Part shown: positions 34,079 through 43,100 of the stretch, piece by piece
How the letters are laid out: each line of letters starts with the position of its first letter
How positions within the stretch are numbered: the stretch's first letter is position 1
DNA from: Actinomyces sp. oral taxon 170 str. F0386
Lineage (GTDB): Bacteria; Actinomycetota; Actinomycetes; Actinomycetales; Actinomycetaceae
Assembly: GCF_000195595.1 (NCBI RefSeq)
Contig: NZ_GL882539.1
Span: 152,060-202,023 of the forward strand
Direction of reading: 5' to 3'
Length of the DNA stretch: 49,964 nt
Notes under the pieces: generated by a model
The model's input: the letters and a program-made list of their open reading frames with translations, nothing else
What the model was told of the DNA's origin: nothing
Database searches by the model: none
Program-made: the position numbers and the translations under genes

Positions 34079-35809
34079 ATGCCGAATATGTCAGATATGT
34101 CAGAGACATCAGGGCCCCCAGCGCCGGACGGCAAGCGGCTCGGCTCTCTCCTGGCGCCTCCTCGCAGCCTGCGCACTCGGCTGGTGGTCGGGGTGCTCGG
34201 ACTGGTTCTGGTCATGGCGGCGGTCATGAGCGCCTTCTCCACCGTCAGCCTGCGTCACACCCTCATGGTACGGACGGACAGCCAGCTGATGGCGGCCGCC
34301 CAGCGCGCCGCGGACAAGCGCCACGACCTGACTCAGGAGGCCAAGAAGGCCTCCGATCAGGCGGCCCAGGAGGACCGGAGCAACCCGGACAACCAGGCAG
34401 GCGGGGCCCAGCCCGACGGAGCGGACAAGGCCGACGGAGCCGGCGGAGCCGACGGCGACCCCGGCAAGCAGGGGGTGCCCCCCGGACTCGACGCCGCGGG
34501 GCAGTCCACCGGCACCCTGACGCTCATCGCCCCGGCCACGCAGGCGTCCTCAGGCTCCGGCAGCGAGGCGGCCGCCTACATCGACAAGGACGGCCACTAC
34601 GCCTCCATCTCGACAGAGGACTGCCGGCTGCTGCTGTCGGAGGCCACCAACGATCATCCTGTCACCGTCCACCTGCACCACCTGGGCAGCTACCGGGTGG
34701 TGGCCACGCGTGACGAGGTCTCGGGGAACACGGTCATCACCGGGGTCTCCCTGGAGGGGGACAAGGCACTCATCCGCACCCAGCTGCTCATCGAGCTGGC
34801 GGTGGCGCTGCTGGGCGCCCTCGTGGTGGCCCTGGCCGGGCGGGCCATGGTGCGCTCCTCGCTGGCGCCCCTGGAACGGGTGGCCCGCACCGCGCACCGC
34901 GTGGCCTCCCAGCCGCTGGAGCGCGGCGAGGTGAGCATCAAGGACCGCGTGGAGGAGTCGGACCTGACCTCCTCGGCGGAGGTCGGGCACGTCGGCGGCG
35001 CCCTCAACACGCTGCTGGGGCACGTGGAGTCCGCGCTCAGCGCCCGCCAGCGCTCGGAGACGCAGGTGCGCCGGTTCGTGGCCGACGCCTCCCACGAGCT
35101 GCGTACGCCGCTGGCCTCGATCCGCGGCTACACCGAGCTCATCCGCCGCGAGGGCGCCGACGCCGATCTGCCGGAGGAGGCCACCTACGCCCTGGAGCGC
35201 GTGCACTCCGAGTCGGTGCGGATGGCGGCGCTCGTAGAGGACCTGCTGCTCCTGGCGCGCCTGGACGCCGGGCGCGAGCTGCGCCGCGAGGAGGTGGACC
35301 TGGTCGGGCTCCTGGTGGACACGGTGGCCGACGCCCGTGCGGCCGGGCCGGAGCACGACTGGCGGCTGGATCTGGCCGTCCTCGAGCCGCCGGCCGACGC
35401 GGCACCGGAGGAGGCCGAGGACTTCCTACCCGAGCCGCCGCTGGTCATCGGTGACGAGGCGCGCCTGCGCCAGGTCGTCGTCAACCTCCTGGCCAATGCC
35501 AGGGTCCACACCCCTGCGGGCAGTCACGTGACCACGACGCTGGAGCGCGAGGGCAACGCGCTCGTCGTGCGCATCCAGGACGACGGCCCGGGGATCGCTC
35601 CCGAGGTGCGCGACCGGCTCTTCGAGCGCTTCGCCCGCGGGGACTCCTCTCGCGAGCGGCGCACCGGCTCCACGGGGCTGGGGATGTCGATCGCTCTGGC
35701 CATTGTCCAGTCCCACGGCGGGAGCATCGCCGTCGACTCCTCCATCGCGACTGAGGACCACGGAACCACCTTCACCGTCAGGCTCCCGGCCGCCGTCGTC
35801 GAGGAGTAG
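34079..35809 (+). CDS. Sensor histidine kinase with extracellular domain
   Basis: A 576-residue kinase. Transmembrane helix at about 33-55, an extracellular region of about 180 residues containing a low-complexity Asp/Gly/Ala/Lys segment (about 95-140) and a small folded part (TLTLIAPAT...YRVVATRDEV), second helix at about 237-257, then HAMP, dimerisation helix with His339 in VADASHELRTPLASIRGYTE, N-box NLLANARVHTP, DDGPGI and GSTGLGMSIA. The extracellular layout suggests a periplasm-like or surface signal; which one is unknown. The last codons are followed by an exact 11-base tandem duplication (TCGAGGAGTAG at 35799-35809 and again 35810-35820), so the stop codon region is doubled without changing the protein. 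It is convergent with the fimbrial operon's last gene. Confidence 0.92.
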   Translation: MPNMSDMSETSGPPAPDGKRLGSLLAPPRSLRTRLVVGVLGLVLVMAAVMSAFSTVSLRHTLMVRTDSQLMAAAQRAADKRHDLTQEAKKASDQAAQEDRSNPDNQAGGAQPDGADKADGAGGADGDPGKQGVPPGLDAAGQSTGTLTLIAPATQASSGSGSEAAAYIDKDGHYASISTEDCRLLLSEATNDHPVTVHLHHLGSYRVVATRDEVSGNTVITGVSLEGDKALIRTQLLIELAVALLGALVVALAGRAMVRSSLAPLERVARTAHRVASQPLERGEVSIKDRVEESDLTSSAEVGHVGGALNTLLGHVESALSARQRSETQVRRFVADASHELRTPLASIRGYTELIRREGADADLPEEATYALERVHSESVRMAALVEDLLLLARLDAGRELRREEVDLVGLLVDTVADARAAGPEHDWRLDLAVLEPPADAAPEEAEDFLPEPPLVIGDEARLRQVVVNLLANARVHTPAGSHVTTTLEREGNALVVRIQDDGPGIAPEVRDRLFERFARGDSSRERRTGSTGLGMSIALAIVQSHGGSIAVDSSIATEDHGTTFTVRLPAAVVEE

Positions 35810-35839
35810 TCGAGGAGTAGTGGGCCGCGTCGGTCGCGA

Positions 35840-36895
35840 TCAGTCACGGTGACGGGGCTCGTGCTTGTGACGGGTGCGGCCCCAGTCAGTGAGTGAGACG
35901 AGCGCGGACAGGGTCAGGCAGGTGACGCCGACGACGGCCACTGAGCCGGAGGCGTAGGCGCCGAAGAGCTGCCAGCGCGAGTCCGGTCCCTCCAGGCCTC
36001 TCCACACCCAGGTGCCCAGGCCGAGCGCACCGAGCGTACACACGATGCCGACCGAGGCCAGCAGGACGTTGCCGAGGAGCTGGTGCCACAGGCGTGGACC
36101 GGCGGCGGTCACCGGGATCGTCCCCACGGTGGTCAGCTCCGGCACCTCTCCGGAGCCCTCCTCCCATTTCCCCGAGCGCAGGGACCAGGGGGCGCGCCAG
36201 GCCCCGCCGGCCACCGCGACGGCGCCCCAGGTGACGGGCACGAGGATCCCGGCCAAAACGTCGGAGGGACGGTGCCACTGGCACACGAGGGTGGAGTAAC
36301 CCATGGCGATGGTGAACAGGGCCCCGGCCCAGGCCGACAGCGCCCTCCAGCGCCGCCCGGACAGCAGGACGAGCGCGACCGCGGCGGAGGCCGCCATGGT
36401 CGTGTGGCCCGAGGGCAGGGTGTTGGCGTTGTCCCAGCGCTCGGTGATGTTGAAGTCGGGGCGCCACAGGATCTGGTACTTGAGGAGCTGGGTGGTCAGG
36501 TTCGCCCCCACCACGGCGACGACGGCCCACACGGCCCGGCGGTGGCTGCGTCGCAGCAGGCCGATGATGAGGATCGTCACCACGAGGACGACGGCCGCCG
36601 GCATCGACACCACCGACAGCAGGGTGCGGGCGTGGTCGCTCACGTAGTGCGAGCCGATCTCCGAGCCCTCCAGGGCCATGGCATCGAGGACCTGGCCGGT
36701 GTGGGTGAACACGAACAGCCCCCACAGACCGATCGTCGCCGCCAGGCAGGACAGGGCCAGCAGGCTTCCACGCAGACGCAGCTGTCCCAGGGAACGGGAG
36801 GTCTGCGACTGGAAGGAGGCCACCGGCCGATCGTAGGTTCTTGAGCGCACCAACCAATAGGAAGTCAGCAGCGATTCCTGTGCGGGACTGCTCAC
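35840..36895 (-). CDS. PAP2-family membrane phosphatase, last gene of fimbrial operon
   Basis: A 351-residue membrane protein with about seven helices and the PAP2 (lipid phosphatase / haloperoxidase) motifs: KYQILWRPD (Lys139, Arg145, Pro146), PSGHT (161-165, His164) and the third motif STLVCQWHRPSDVLAG. In the third motif the position that is normally Arg (S-R-x5-H-x3-D) is Thr202; His208 and Asp212 are kept at the correct spacing. Loss of that phosphate-binding Arg could alter or abolish activity. The GTG start at 36895 overlaps the sortase stop (GTGA), so it is translationally coupled to srtC1. Family members remove phosphate from undecaprenyl pyrophosphate or other lipids; a tie between pilus-wall attachment and lipid carrier recycling is an inference from linkage. 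Confidence 0.85.
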   Translation of the reverse strand: MSSPAQESLLTSYWLVRSRTYDRPVASFQSQTSRSLGQLRLRGSLLALSCLAATIGLWGLFVFTHTGQVLDAMALEGSEIGSHYVSDHARTLLSVVSMPAAVVLVVTILIIGLLRRSHRRAVWAVVAVVGANLTTQLLKYQILWRPDFNITERWDNANTLPSGHTTMAASAAVALVLLSGRRWRALSAWAGALFTIAMGYSTLVCQWHRPSDVLAGILVPVTWGAVAVAGGAWRAPWSLRSGKWEEGSGEVPELTTVGTIPVTAAGPRLWHQLLGNVLLASVGIVCTLGALGLGTWVWRGLEGPDSRWQLFGAYASGSVAVVGVTCLTLSALVSLTDWGRTRHKHEPRHRD

Positions 36896-38235
36896 GGCTC
36901 GCGAGCCTCCAAGTCACTGAACAGGTCATCCCGCCGTTCGCCGACGGCCTCCGCGATCGGCCCGTAGGGGGACTCCGGCTCTGTGGTCTCGGGGTTCCCG
37001 GATCCCTCGGAGGCCGGGTCGGCGCCCGCAGCGGTGGAGGAGCCGATGACCTCGAGCCCGGTGGTCCGGTCGGTGAGCCGCGCGTCCTCCTTGGCGAAGT
37101 CGACGACGTCCTGCAGAGGGCGCCCGGGCCAGCGCTCCGCGACACCGACGTCGTCGGCATCATCACTACGATCGGCGACGTCGTTCCCGTTGCCGGCCGG
37201 GGCGGGAGAGCCATCGGTGTCCTGCCCGTCGGCGGCCCGGGCGCGACGACGCCGCCACCACAGGCGACCGAGGATGCCGGCGACCACCGCCAGGATGATG
37301 ACGACGGCGACGATGATGACCTTCATCCAGGTCTGCATGGGGGCGGGCAGGGCCTTGGCCTCCTCGGCCGCGGCGGCCGTGGGGTCCATGGGGACGCGCT
37401 CTCCGGTCACCAGCAGGCGGTGGGAGTTGACGCCGTAGGGCGTGCAGGTGATGAGGGTGACCAGGTCTCGGCCGGGCACCTTGCGCAGGGAGTCGGTCTC
37501 CTCGGGCTTGACGACGGTGATGTCGGTGACCTCGTACTTGAGGGTCTGCCCCAGGGAGGAGACGTAGAAGGCGTCGCCCTTCTTGACCTGGGTGAGGTTG
37601 TCGAACATGGTCGCGGTGGACAGGCCGGTGTGGCCGGTGAGGACCGCGTGGGTGGAGGGGCCGCCGATCGGCAGGCTCGTTCCGAACAGGTGACCGACGC
37701 CCTCGGCCAGCGTCCGGGTGTCGGTGCCGTGGTAGACGGGCAGGCTCACGTGGATGGAGGGGATGACGATCCGGGCCATGACCGGATCGAGGTCCATCTC
37801 ATGGAGGTAGGCCTGGTACTGGGGGGTGTCGGGGCGCTGCGACTCGAGCCAGGGGTCGAGGATCGGCGCGCTCTCCAGGTTGTTGTTGTAGGTCTCGGCG
37901 GAGGCGCGCTCCGCGGCGACGGCCTCCGGTCCTGCCGAGTCCACCGAGGCGGTGTACATCTCGGCCAGGCGCTGCTGCTCATCGTTGTTGTGCTGGGTCG
38001 CCATGACCGGGTAGATGAGGACGGCGACGCCGACCAGGACCAGGACCAGCGGGAGCCAGGTCAGGAAGCGCTCACGCAGGACCTTGCGGCGGGCGGCCCT
38101 GCATGTCTCCCCCGGCCCCTGGGTACCGACGGCGTCCGGGGACCCCTCCAAGGCGCCGATCGGCTCGCTGTCGGTCGATGAATCCTGGTCCGGACGAGGG
38201 GGACGAGGACGACGGGATGGGAGTAGCGCTGTCAC
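36892..38235 (-). CDS. srtC1: Class C pilus sortase SrtC1
   Basis: The transpeptidase that joins FimP subunits, and FimQ at the tip, into a covalent fimbria on the outer face of the membrane. The protein has 447 residues. N-terminal transmembrane helix at about 59-79; the lid motif Asp127-Pro128-Trp129 in SAPILDPWLES, typical of class C sortases; catalytic His202 in LTGHTGL, Cys264 in TLITCTPYGVN and Arg273 in SHRLLVTGER. A second helix spans about 303-325, followed by WWRRRRARAAD and an acidic tail of about 115 residues, longer than I expect for SrtC enzymes. Start is a GTG at 38235; the only purine-rich site is about 14 bases upstream. It lies 266 bases after fimP, with a long hairpin between. 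Confidence 0.95.
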   Translation of the reverse strand: MTALLPSRRPRPPRPDQDSSTDSEPIGALEGSPDAVGTQGPGETCRAARRKVLRERFLTWLPLVLVLVGVAVLIYPVMATQHNNDEQQRLAEMYTASVDSAGPEAVAAERASAETYNNNLESAPILDPWLESQRPDTPQYQAYLHEMDLDPVMARIVIPSIHVSLPVYHGTDTRTLAEGVGHLFGTSLPIGGPSTHAVLTGHTGLSTATMFDNLTQVKKGDAFYVSSLGQTLKYEVTDITVVKPEETDSLRKVPGRDLVTLITCTPYGVNSHRLLVTGERVPMDPTAAAAEEAKALPAPMQTWMKVIIVAVVIILAVVAGILGRLWWRRRRARAADGQDTDGSPAPAGNGNDVADRSDDADDVGVAERWPGRPLQDVVDFAKEDARLTDRTTGLEVIGSSTAAGADPASEGSGNPETTEPESPYGPIAEAVGERRDDLFSDLEAREP

Positions 38236-38356
38236 GGGAGAACCGTGCCTTCCTTCATCGGATAGCTGCCGACGGCGTCTCGCCCGCGAGGCGGGGGCGC
38301 GAGAAGCCGCTGGGACTGCTGGGGTTAACGGATGGGTGGGAGCTTTGCGGTGATGC

Positions 38357-38396
38357 CCCTGTGGGGGAGACGGGATGACCCGCCTCCCCCACAGGG
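38357..38396 (-). other. Long hairpin between fimP and srtC1
   Basis: CCCTGTGGGGGAG (38357-38369) pairs perfectly with CTCCCCCACAGGG (38384-38396); an inner CGGG/CCCG extends it after one mismatch. No T-run follows on the minus strand. It may partly terminate transcription or stabilise the fimP 3' end so that the shaft protein is made in large excess over the sortase. Confidence 0.75.
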
Positions 38397-38501
38397 AACG
38401 GTCTACAGCACCGTGGCACGAACCTCGGTTACAGGGATCCGATGGTCTCCGGACCGCAGCACCGTGTCAGTGCGAACTCGGCGCTGTCTCAGTGCCTGTG
38501 C

Positions 38502-40097
38502 TCAGTGCTTGGCGGCATGACGGCGCTTGTTGGCGTAGGCGACCACTGCGCCACCGGCCACCAGGAGGGCACCGGCGACAGTCAGGAAGATGACGCCGTT
38601 GGCACCGGTGAGCGGCAGGCGGAAGCCGGCGTTCTTCGGCACGTCGGTGACGGTCACCGCGGTCGGAGCCTTCGCCGTGGCGTTGTCGGCCAGGACGCGG
38701 AAGGGAATCGGGTCGGCCTGGAGGGTGTAGCCCTCGGGCGCCTTGGTCTCCACGAGGCAGTAGTGGTCCTCGTCGGTCAGCGTGTCCTTCTTCACACCGT
38801 CGACGTAGTCGTTGGCGCGCAGGTAGTTGATCTCAACCATGCCCTGACCGGCGGTGGTGAAGGTCTTCTCCCCGCCGATGGTCAGCGGGTCGACGGCCTG
38901 GGTGCTGGGGTCGCCGTCGCGCAGCGTGGCGCCGCCGGCGGTCTTGGTGCACTCGTAGACCTGGAACTGGGCGCCGTTGTACTTGGTCTTGTCGGCCAGC
39001 TCGTCCGTACCGGTCTTGGTGACGACCACCTTGCCGTACTTGGAGAGCACGGGGGTGGTGGGGATACCGGGGACCTTCGTACCGGGGTTGCTCGGGTCCC
39101 AGGCGAAGTTGGGGCTGTCGTTGGGGATGAGGCCTGCGGTGTTGGACAGGTCCCCCTCCAGGTTGACGGTGGCGTCGAACTTGGCGGTGAGAGTCACCTG
39201 GACCTTGGTCTCACCAGTGCCGTTGTGACGTGCCTCGGCGGCCTTGCGGCGACCCTCCTCGGTGAGCTGGATGGTCGCCCAGTTGTGGTCGGCGCCCTCA
39301 GCGGTGATGAGGGTGTAGTCGGTGGTGTCCTCCAGAGACGTCTCGTTCTGGCCGACGATCTTGACGACCGGGGTGAGGGCGTCCTTCTTGATGCGCTTGT
39401 CGAGCTGGTCGACGACCTCGTAGCGCTTGATGCGCGCGCCGCCCGGGTAGTCCACCTTCGGGATGGAGGTGGTGATGGTGTAGGTGATGTCGTGGCCGGA
39501 GCCGGGGGCCGGCTTGTCCGTCACCTTCTTGTCCACACCGGAGATGGTGTTCTTGGGGTAGACGTGGACGTCGTAGTTCCACTTGGTGGTGTTGTCCGGG
39601 TTGGTCATCGGCAGGGTGACGACGAAGTCCTCGGCCGGGATGACCTTGTCCGGGGTCCTGGTCTCGCTGACGAGGTAGGCGCCGACCTCGGTCTGAGCGT
39701 CGGTGAAGGAGGCCAGACCGTCCCCACCGGTGGTGATCGTCTGGGTGGTGTTGCTCTTAAGAGCACCGGCCTTGACCACGTCACCCTTGGCGTCGGCAAG
39801 CTGTTTCCAGCCCTCGGGCGTGGTCAGGTCCACGTTCAGCTTGGTGATGGTGAACTCGACGCCGGCCACGGGCTTGCACTCGACCTGGGGGTCCGGGTTA
39901 CCCGTACCCTCCTTGACGCCGTTGGCGTCGGTCTGTTCACACTTGTGGATGGTCAGTGTCGTGGCCGCATCGGGGTCGATGGTGGATCCGTTCGGGTCAG
40001 CGGGTGCCGCCGCGCCGGTCGGGGCGACGAGCGCGCCTGCGGCGAGCGTCATCGCTGCGGCGAGGCCGAGGCCTCGACGCGTGGTGAGGGAGTGCAT
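38502..40097 (-). CDS. fimP: Type 1 fimbrial shaft pilin FimP
   Basis: Major subunit of the Actinomyces type 1 fimbria, which binds salivary proline-rich proteins on the tooth surface. The protein has 531 residues: signal peptide (1 to about 31), pilin motif Tyr180-Pro-Lys182-Asn in VHVYPKNTISG whose lysine forms the intersubunit bond, two or more CnaB-type Ig domains, E-box YCLVETKAPEGYTL (Glu450), and the sorting signal LPLTG at 494-498 followed by a hydrophobic stretch and KRRHAAKH. The length is close to FimP of the A. oris / A. naeslundii group. AGGAGAG lies upstream of the ATG at 40097. It is 89 bases downstream of fimQ and upstream of srtC1, the known order fimQ-fimP-srtC1. Confidence 0.95.
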   Translation of the reverse strand: MHSLTTRRGLGLAAAMTLAAGALVAPTGAAAPADPNGSTIDPDAATTLTIHKCEQTDANGVKEGTGNPDPQVECKPVAGVEFTITKLNVDLTTPEGWKQLADAKGDVVKAGALKSNTTQTITTGGDGLASFTDAQTEVGAYLVSETRTPDKVIPAEDFVVTLPMTNPDNTTKWNYDVHVYPKNTISGVDKKVTDKPAPGSGHDITYTITTSIPKVDYPGGARIKRYEVVDQLDKRIKKDALTPVVKIVGQNETSLEDTTDYTLITAEGADHNWATIQLTEEGRRKAAEARHNGTGETKVQVTLTAKFDATVNLEGDLSNTAGLIPNDSPNFAWDPSNPGTKVPGIPTTPVLSKYGKVVVTKTGTDELADKTKYNGAQFQVYECTKTAGGATLRDGDPSTQAVDPLTIGGEKTFTTAGQGMVEINYLRANDYVDGVKKDTLTDEDHYCLVETKAPEGYTLQADPIPFRVLADNATAKAPTAVTVTDVPKNAGFRLPLTGANGVIFLTVAGALLVAGGAVVAYANKRRHAAKH

Positions 40098-40186
40098 TGC
40101 TGTTCTCTCCTGTGTTGTTGGGATGAGTGAGGGATATATGGGGTGACCCGCGCGCGACGGAGCGGAGTCGTGGGTTCTCCTCGTGA

Positions 40187-43100
40187 TCAGGCCGAGCGCC
40201 TGGACGAGGAAGCCTTTCTGGAGCGCAGTGCCAGCAGGGCACCTCCGGTGACGGCAGCGATACCGACGACGACGTTGATCCCGATACCGCGTCCACCGGA
40301 GAGCGGCAGGGTGCCGACCTGGACGTCTCGGACGGTGATCGTGTCGTCGGACCTGCTGGCCCCACTGCGCGAGACGGTCAGGGCCGAGCCGCCGGGGGCG
40401 GGCGTGAGAAGCTCGATGCCCGTCTCGGTCACCTTGAAGCGGGCCGGCTTGGCCATGAGCTGGTGGCCTGCCGGAGCCTTGGTCTCCACCAGCCAGTACT
40501 CGCGGTTGATGGCCAGACCCGTGGTGGTGAAGGTTCCGGTTCCCTTACCCCCGGTGAAGGTCACGCCGTCGGTCAGGGGCTTGGCGCCCGAGGTCGAGGG
40601 GTCCATCGGGTAGATGGCGAAGGCGGCATCGTCCAGGGGGCCTTGGCTGCCGGTCTTGACGATCGACAGGATGCGCTTGCCGGCATCGGGCGAGACGTTG
40701 GCGCAGGCCACGTCGTGGTCGGGCCGGGTGTCGGAGTCCTTGCCCTCCTGGGGCAGGACCTTGTTGTAGAGGCCGTGGCCGGGAACGAGCCGGCCCTTGT
40801 CCGTGGTGCAGGACAGCAGGTCATCACGGTATCCGGCGGCTGACGGGTCGATCTTCACCGTGAAGGTGACGGTGTAACGGATCCTCAGGCCCGAGTAGAG
40901 GTTCTCGTTGTCAGACAGGCGGTAGGAGCCGTCGGGCTCGGCGGAGACCGTCTTGGCCGGCTCCATCTCGCGCTGCACCTTGACCAGGGTCGGGTTGAGC
41001 CCGGGGGCGAAGGAGGGCTTATCGTTGATCGGTCCGGTGGACGCGGTCAGCGATCCCTCGTTGACGACGCTCACGGTGTAGACGACGTCGAAGGTGGAGC
41101 CGTTGCCCGGCTGGGTCGTGACCTCCTTGGAGAACTTCAGCTTGCCCTCGGTGGACAGGCAGCCGTGGTTGTTCCCCTCACCGTCGGTGTCCCCCTCCAT
41201 GGCGATGGTGTTGACCAGGCCGGAGGGCTTGCCGTCGGCACGCTGGTGCCCGCACTGGAAATCGGACTCGGTGAAGCCCGGGGTGCTCTCCCGCACGGTG
41301 AAGGTCATCTGCATCGTGAAGGTCCGGCTGCCGCCCTCGCCCCCGGACCTGGGGGCGGCGGCGAGGGTCTCACCGGTACCCGCCTTGATGAGGGTGATCG
41401 GGCCGTTGAGCGTTCCGGTGGCCGGGTTGATGGCGGGGAGGGTGACACCGCGGGCGTCGGTCCCCTTCTCCAGGACCTTGACCTTGCTCAGACGGGTGCC
41501 GGTGGGCATCTGCGGAGTGTCGGTGAGGTCGGCGACCACCGGGCTGGCGGCCAGGGAGGTGTTGGTGACCGTCACCGTGTAGCTGGAGGTGAAGGTGCCG
41601 TCGGCGTTGCGGACCACGTCGAGCGGGGTCTTGTGGGCCTTGAACTGGGGGTTGGGGGGCAGGGTGCCGCAGGCGGCGGCCTCCTTGGGCTGTCCGTCCC
41701 CCTTCGTGGTCACCGAGGCCTTGTTGAAGATGGCCTGACTCTTCCCGACGACGTCGGGCGAGCAGGTGCCGTGACCGGGCAGTCCGGCGTCTGGACCCGA
41801 CACGTTGAGCACCACCGTGTAGGTGTGCTTCTGGCCGGCGGGCAGCGTGATGCCGGTCTTGGCGTAGGGGACCCCGGCCTGAGGCGTCTCAGTACCGGTG
41901 ATGGCACCGCCGGAGATACTCACCTTGTGGACCGTGACCCCGTTGGGGACCTGCCAGGCGTCGTTGAGGTCGTAGGTGAGACCCGCCTTGGCGGAGGGGT
42001 TGGTCACCGTGATGGTGTAGGTCTGGTCGAAGGTGGTCTGGCCGTTGACCTTCTCGGTGCTCTTGGCGACCTTGGTGAAGGTCTTGGCGATACCGGCGTG
42101 CGGGACGACGGAGTTGACGACCTTGATCCGGACGGCGCCCTCCGTGGAGTCGGGCACGGTGAAGGTGACGCCGCCCGCATTGCCCTTCGTCGGGGCCACG
42201 GCGGTGGAGGCGATCTCCTTCTCCTGTTGACCCGGGTTGGTGACGACCTTGAAGGCGGCGGGGTCCTTCCAGCTGACGCTTCCGCCGGAGGCGGAGCCGG
42301 GCTGCTTGAGCCCCTTGGCGTCACGGGCGTCCTCGGTGACGGTGCAGGTGGCGCCCACGCGCTGTGCGGGCAGGTCCGCGGCACTGCCCTTGGCGTCCAC
42401 CGTGATCCTGCCGGTGGAGGTGCCCGTGCCGTCGGGGCCCGGGGTGCAGGTGTAGCTCAGCGTGTAGGAGCCGGCCGTGGCCGCGTCGGAGGCGCCGTCG
42501 ACGGTCTTGACCGCACTGACGGGAGTCTGCTGGGGCTTCTGGTGCACGACGCAGGTGACGTTCCTGCCCTCACGGAGCACGAACTGGTTGTCCCCGTTGA
42601 CGGGCACGTCGCTGCGGTCGTCGTCGGTGCAGACCCAGGGGCCGTTCTGCGTGTAGCCCTCGGGGCCGTTGCCCGTGGACAGGGTGTAGGTGCCGCCGGC
42701 GGTGTAGACCTTGCTGACGGCGGCGGTACCGCTGGCACCGGTGATGGTCTTCTGCCCGAAGAGCCCCTCGGTGGCGGGCGTGGCGGACATGGTCCACTGC
42801 TCGGGCTTGGCACTGCCGCCGTCGACGACGGTCACGAGGGTGACGCGCCCCCGGCCGACGACGTACTCGTTGTGCCAGACGCACTTGACGGCAACCTCGT
42901 CCTGCTCCTCGGCGAGCTGGGTCTCATCGAGACGGATCGTGCGCTGGTTGAGGTCCACCGAGTCGGACTGGTCCAGGCGGGTGGTCCCGTCACGGCGCAG
43001 CAGGGGCGAGTTCCGGCTTCCCGCCGTGCAGGTGACGTTGCGCAGGAACCATCCGGATGTCCACACGTCGCCGGTGTTGCGGTCGACGCCGGCCTGCGGG

